In this document: positions 60,300 through 64,000 of the stretch, one piece after another
Layout of the letters: each line of letters opens with the position of its first letter
How positions within the stretch are numbered: the stretch's first letter is position 1
Assembly (NCBI GenBank): GCA_004352715.1
Contig: SCFE01000042.1
Location: 1,029,654 to 1,093,653, forward strand
Length of the DNA: 64,000 nucleotides
Origin: Hofstenia miamia
Lineage: Eukaryota; Xenacoelomorpha; Acoela
Direction: 5' to 3'
The notes under the pieces: model-generated
The model's input: the letters and a program-made list of their open reading frames with translations, nothing else
Database searches by the model: none
What the model was told of the DNA's origin: nothing
Position numbers and translations under genes: made by a program

Positions 60300-60800
60300 G
60301 TCAATGTTGTCAAAAAATTTTAGGTCGGAAAAAAAATAGAGGCCACCCCTATATACTTTATTACTATGATCAGTTATTGATTTGTTGCCCCTGAACCCAC
60401 CTAAGAAATAAATTATTATTATTCTTTGTCTTACTTAGAAAATGCATAATGTAATTGATAACACCTTTACCGAAACCTAGATTTTTAGATTGCATACTAA
60501 AATATTAAAATTCATTGAAATAAATTGCATTGTAATATACTTCAACCTAAATCCAAATTGATTGTCTGATAGAATACTATTGTCATTGAGAAATGTGTAA
60601 ATTTACTCAGCTAAAAGCTTCTCAAATATTTTAGCAAAAAGATGTGAATTGTTGATAGGTCGATAATTATAATTATTTTGGTTGGAGAATTTCCTTTTTT
60701 GGAAAGAGGTGAAATATCAGAATTTTCTAAAACTAAATTTTTGAAAGCCTTTAATTTTTCTAGTACTCCTTCAAAATGTTCCATTTTTGGCTAGATTTTC
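60300..60800 (-). mobile_element. LINE RT fragment, finger region
   Basis: Minus-strand text gives YNYRPINNSHLFAKIFEKLL, then IYTFLNDNSILSDNQFGFR. This is the (N)YRPISLLxxxSKIFEKLI...LxxxNILxxxQFGFR block of non-LTR RTs. It continues into KYITMQFI, then stops. Inactive. Confidence 0.7.
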
Positions 60801-61099
60801 CTAGTTTTCTAAAGAATTATTTAGCCCTAGACTAAAAAGCAAATTTCTGGTATTCTTTTACTATTTTTTTAGTGTTATCATTATTGATCCAGTTAGCTTA
60901 AATTTGCGATTTTTAATAGTTCATTCTTGATAAACTTGATATATTGAAGACAATTACTATGTTTCCATCGGCCATGTCTAGGGGTGCAAAATATAATGTT
61001 TTTGATAACAAAATAAAAGTTTTTGATAATATATTGCGGCTTTTTTTAATAAATATAATTGAACAATAATGTAATTGTAATAACCATTATATATAATAG

Positions 61100-61430
61100 T
61101 TTAACGCATAGGCGTATGGGAAGGGCCGCTAAACATGTGGGCATAACTTTTTTCGGGCAAATTTTCACGGATTCTCTCTCTTGCGTGGGAAACCGAACGG
61201 TTTGAATATCATTAACGCAAAATTTCCGTATATCAAAACCGAATACATTTATTGCAATTTTGCAACTACCTATTTCATTGTGAAACTAGAGGCGGAGACG
61301 GAGACGCACCTCTGGTGAAAATTTGAGGTCAAACCATCTATTACGTTTCCGTAAAGTTGCTAACAGACAAACAGACAAACAAACCAACGCTACCAAAAGC
61401 ATAACCTCCTTGGCAGAGGTAAAAATTCAA
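61100..61430. repeat. Anonymous repeat-like block
   Basis: GC-richer, non-coding sequence with ACAGACAAACAGACAAAC and then ACCTCCTTGGCAGAGGT, a small hairpin. Its tail resembles dispersed repeats I recall from other invertebrates, but no second copy is in this window. Confidence 0.3.
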
Positions 61431-61916
61431 GAATCATTTTAAAGAAGAATTCGTTAATAAATTCTAAAGAAAAAATTTTGGTTATAGAGCTGACAGAGTA
61501 TAAGTATTATAAAAAAGAAGCTATTTTTGCATTTCTTAAATGGAAGATTATCAAACTTTGGTTTTTGGTAATTGCAAAACTTAAATATCTTATAGAATCA
61601 CTTTTTTTATACAGAGTCTTCCAAAAGTAACTTACACGTTTACTTTTTTTCTGCAGCAAGTAAACTTCGTCCGATATTGCTGAAACTTAGGCACATGAAA
61701 GTCGAGATTCTGGCAATTTGTGTGAGATGTAAGCAATACATATCGAACATGTATATAGCATTCTTTTCAATCAACAACATTCAAGAAAAATCGCGCTTGA
61801 GAAAATTCAAAACTATTGAAAAGACAGTTCAAATACCTTTTATTTAAAAACTTTTTATTCAATAAGCATGGATGCATTTTCAAAGTTCGATGTGCGATCC
61901 ACTCTGCTGCAACCTC

Positions 61917-62095
61917 TGTAATGATTTGAGAGTACCAATGAGTAAAATCGTTTTATTAAAACACAAGCGACAAGATTACAATTATATACAATATACACTA
62001 CAGGGTGACAAGTATCCCAGGACGCATCATGGTAAATATTAACTAGTGTGCCAGTACATCCTAGGCAACTATGAGTTAACGTAACTAATACAACA
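61917..62095 (-). repeat. 3' LTR of Ty3/Gypsy element
   Basis: On the minus strand it runs TGTTGTATTAG...CATTACA (179 bases, TG to CA) right after a polypurine tract. It holds a TATA-like TATATAA and an AATAAA signal (plus TTTATT at 61952-61957). A short LTR suits the Mag-type lineage. A five-base target duplication would be GAGGT (61912-61916), but the 5' LTR is outside the window. Confidence 0.75.
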
Positions 62096-62107
62096 TCCTC
62101 CTTTTTT
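62096..62107 (-). promoter_or_regulatory. Polypurine tract
   Basis: AAAAAAGGAGGA on the minus strand, nine bases after the pol stop and touching the LTR. It is expected to prime plus-strand DNA synthesis. Confidence 0.75.
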
Positions 62108-62116
62108 CACTCGTTC

Positions 62117-64000
62117 TTAGTTGAAGCGATAGCTTGAATTTATTGGGCAACCATAGTATTGTGGAGGTCTTCTTTCTCTTTGTGGTCTCTCCTTTATACG
62201 GGATGAATTGGTGCTTCCCGACGTTGTTGGTGCTTCTTCATTTCCCGTTGCTTCGGTGATGTGGGAAGTGGATGCATCATCTTGCACTAACCCATCAAAA
62301 TCGTCTATGGGGCTATAGTTCATTATTGTTTCTGCTGCCGTAGCTTTGCCTAAGTCTATCAAATGTCGTCGATTTCTTCGGATAAAAACTTTTCCCACTT
62401 TCACAATATATGATCTTGGTAATTTTGCTTTACCAACCACGACTCCAATAGAGTTTCCCAATGTTACAACTCGTACATTTGCTCCAGGTTTTAGATCTTC
62501 TAATGCTCGCGCCTGACGGTTGTAGAATTTTTCCTGAGAAGATCTGTATTTGCTTTCCAATTTTTTAAATTCATTTCTTGGAACCACTTTTGGTACGAGC
62601 ACTTCATTTGTGACCAGTGCATTGGACCTTAGACGGCGACTATACAACAACTGAGCTGGAGAGTACTTACAGAATGATAACGGTGAGTTATTATAGTCCA
62701 TCAGTGCTCTTCTGTAGTCGGAAGTCTTCTTAAAAATCTCTTTGAAAATTCTGACTGCTCTTTCGGCCATACCATTGGATTGCGGATACTTGGGACTGCT
62801 ATGCAGCAATGAGATGCCAAGCCTATGTGCAAAAACTTCAAACTCTTTGGAGCCAAATGGGTTGTTATCAGCAACAATCTGGTGAGGAATTCCATGCATT
62901 GAGAAAATATCTTTTAATTTTTGAATAACTGCATGTGCATTTTTCCTATTTATCTGATGACTTTGAAGGAATCTCGAATAATAGTCAACACAGATGAGAA
63001 AGGTTTGGTTATTTATTTCTGCAATATCGAGACCAATTTTGTGAAACGGCAGTGGCGGTCTTTCGTGATGGATCAATGGTTCTTTCATATTTTTTGTTTG
63101 GTGCATCTTGCATGTCACACATTTTGCAATGAATGATTCGATATCATCACCCATTCGTGGCCAGAAAACAAACTGTCTCGCGAACATTTTAGTCTTCATT
63201 ATACCCATATGTGCCCCGTGAAATACTTTAATTACTTGTTCTCTGCATGACTTAGGTATGTAGACACAACAATTCCGCATGATAAGTCGGTCTTTAATAT
63301 AAAGTTCATGTTTGATTTTTTCTAAATTCTTTTGTTCCCATGATGCTAGAAATCGTCTATCAGGCCAAGTAGATTCTATGAATCTCATAACCGTCTTTGA
63401 GTCCGGATCGTTCAAAATTTCATTGCGAACTTGATCTATGTTCAGTGCTTCAGTCATTGACAATGCGTGGACAGCTATCTCTAACTTTCGTTCCAATTCA
63501 CTACTGTTTATTCTTGGCAACTTGAATCTAGATAATGTGTCAGCAAGAAAGAGCAATTTACCTGGTTTGTATTGGATTTTTAGTGCTGGGTACTTCTGTA
63601 GTATTACAAAGAGGCGCTGCGCTCTTGGAGGGTATGTTGATAACGGCTTAAGTTGCAAGTTTTCCAGTGTTTTGTGATCGGATTCGACCACTACAGGCCG
63701 TCCATATGTGTATTGATGAAAATGTGTACAAGCATACGTGATGGCTAGCAATTCTTTTTCGATCTGTGAATAGTTTTCTTCTGTCTTTGTCATCGATCTT
63801 GCAGCATAAGCGACTGGTTTATTTTCTTGAATGAGACAAGCTCCTAGTGCTGATTTTGATGCATCCGTTTGTATAGTGACAGGTAGCTTATTATCGAAAT
63901 GCCTTAGTATTGGATCGGACGTTAGGAGTTCCTTCAAGTGTTGGATGGATTTTTCATGTTGCTGATCCCACATAAATTGCGAATCTTTCTTTAGCAGGTG
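62117..64000 (-). CDS. Ty3/Gypsy pol polyprotein, C-terminal part (RNase H, integrase)
   Basis: The open frame enters from the right edge (HLLKKDSQFMW, the RT thumb) and runs about 628 codons to a stop at 62117 without a break. Counting from the Met at 63973, RNase H shows D37 (TDAS), E74 (EKEL), D99 (SDHKTL) and D145 (ADTLSR). The integrase zinc finger has H252/H255 and C285/C288. The integrase core has D316 (GLDIAEI), D369 (VADN) and E404 (MAERAV), a 34-residue gap as in DD35E enzymes. The C-terminus is basic (KERPQRERRPP) with no chromodomain seen. The sequence most resembles the Mag/K02A2.6-like group. The intact frame, PPT and LTR suggest a recent insertion, on the same strand as the LDLa-SRCR gene but upstream of it. 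Confidence 0.95.
   Translation of the reverse strand, partial: HLLKKDSQFMWDQQHEKSIQHLKELLTSDPILRHFDNKLPVTIQTDASKSALGACLIQENKPVAYAARSMTKTEENYSQIEKELLAITYACTHFHQYTYGRPVVVESDHKTLENLQLKPLSTYPPRAQRLFVILQKYPALKIQYKPGKLLFLADTLSRFKLPRINSSELERKLEIAVHALSMTEALNIDQVRNEILNDPDSKTVMRFIESTWPDRRFLASWEQKNLEKIKHELYIKDRLIMRNCCVYIPKSCREQVIKVFHGAHMGIMKTKMFARQFVFWPRMGDDIESFIAKCVTCKMHQTKNMKEPLIHHERPPLPFHKIGLDIAEINNQTFLICVDYYSRFLQSHQINRKNAHAVIQKLKDIFSMHGIPHQIVADNNPFGSKEFEVFAHRLGISLLHSSPKYPQSNGMAERAVRIFKEIFKKTSDYRRALMDYNNSPLSFCKYSPAQLLYSRRLRSNALVTNEVLVPKVVPRNEFKKLESKYRSSQEKFYNRQARALEDLKPGANVRVVTLGNSIGVVVGKAKLPRSYIVKVGKVFIRRNRRHLIDLGKATAAETIMNYSPIDDFDGLVQDDASTSHITEATGNEEAPTTSGSTNSSRIKERPQRERRPPQYYGCPINSSYRFN

Noticed and set aside
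62701-63677. Shorter frames inside the Gypsy pol region
   Set aside because: Shadows of the long pol frame.
1-64000. tRNA, rRNA or CRISPR-type arrays
   Set aside because: None seen; the regular repeats are microsatellites and transposon arms.

Overview
This is a strongly AT-rich piece of animal (metazoan, almost certainly invertebrate) nuclear DNA. The evidence is an interrupted gene for an extracellular LDLa/CUB/SRCR protein with GT-AG introns up to 16 kb, many TA microsatellites, N-filled assembly gaps, and a dense load of decayed hAT, Tc1, LINE, Penelope and Ty3/Gypsy elements. I cannot name the species; a tunicate, cnidarian or other SRCR-rich invertebrate would fit.

The main gene lies on the minus strand from 48394 down to 480 and runs off the left edge. 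Seven exons were found by eye: LDLa-1 (48263-48394), LDLa-2 (44005-44130), two CUB halves (27334-27535, 21899-22098), two halves of a divergent SRCR domain (14146-14296, 2396-2550) and the first half of a second SRCR domain (480-639). Every exon-exon joint keeps the reading frame (phases 1,1,2,1,2,1), and every acceptor ends in TTTAG. Together they encode about 375 residues of a secreted or membrane-anchored mosaic protein. The start codon, signal peptide and C-terminus were not found in the window.

Nearly everything else is transposon debris in the introns. From the left: a dead Tc1 element (1.3-2.1 kb) and a second Tc1 N-terminal piece (5.6 kb); a hAT relic (5.8-7.3 kb); a Gypsy element with both LTRs but most of its interior gone (8.4-10.4 kb); a LINE with a 2A-like motif (10.8-13.7 kb); several palindromic MITEs (15.4-18.9 kb); a fold-back element with roughly 430-base inverted arms (19.1-20.7 kb); non-autonomous hAT elements with 8-base target duplications (22.4, 23.9, 36.2, 38.4 and 52.2 kb); a Penelope-like element with a GIY-YIG remnant (32.4-34.1 kb); a Gypsy gag fragment (41.8 kb); and LINE RT fragments on the minus strand (28.8, 44.8, 58.4 and 60.4 kb).

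Upstream of the gene, 48.4-61.9 kb holds no exon I recognise. The right end (61917-64000, minus) carries the only intact transposon reading frame: the RNase H/integrase end of a Ty3/Gypsy pol followed by a polypurine tract and a short 3' LTR. It looks young and continues beyond the window. I found no new biological system. The most informative items are the spliced gene, the exact-TSD hAT insertions, a 37-base hairpin with a hAT inserted in its edge, and the fold-back element containing a probable assembly duplication.
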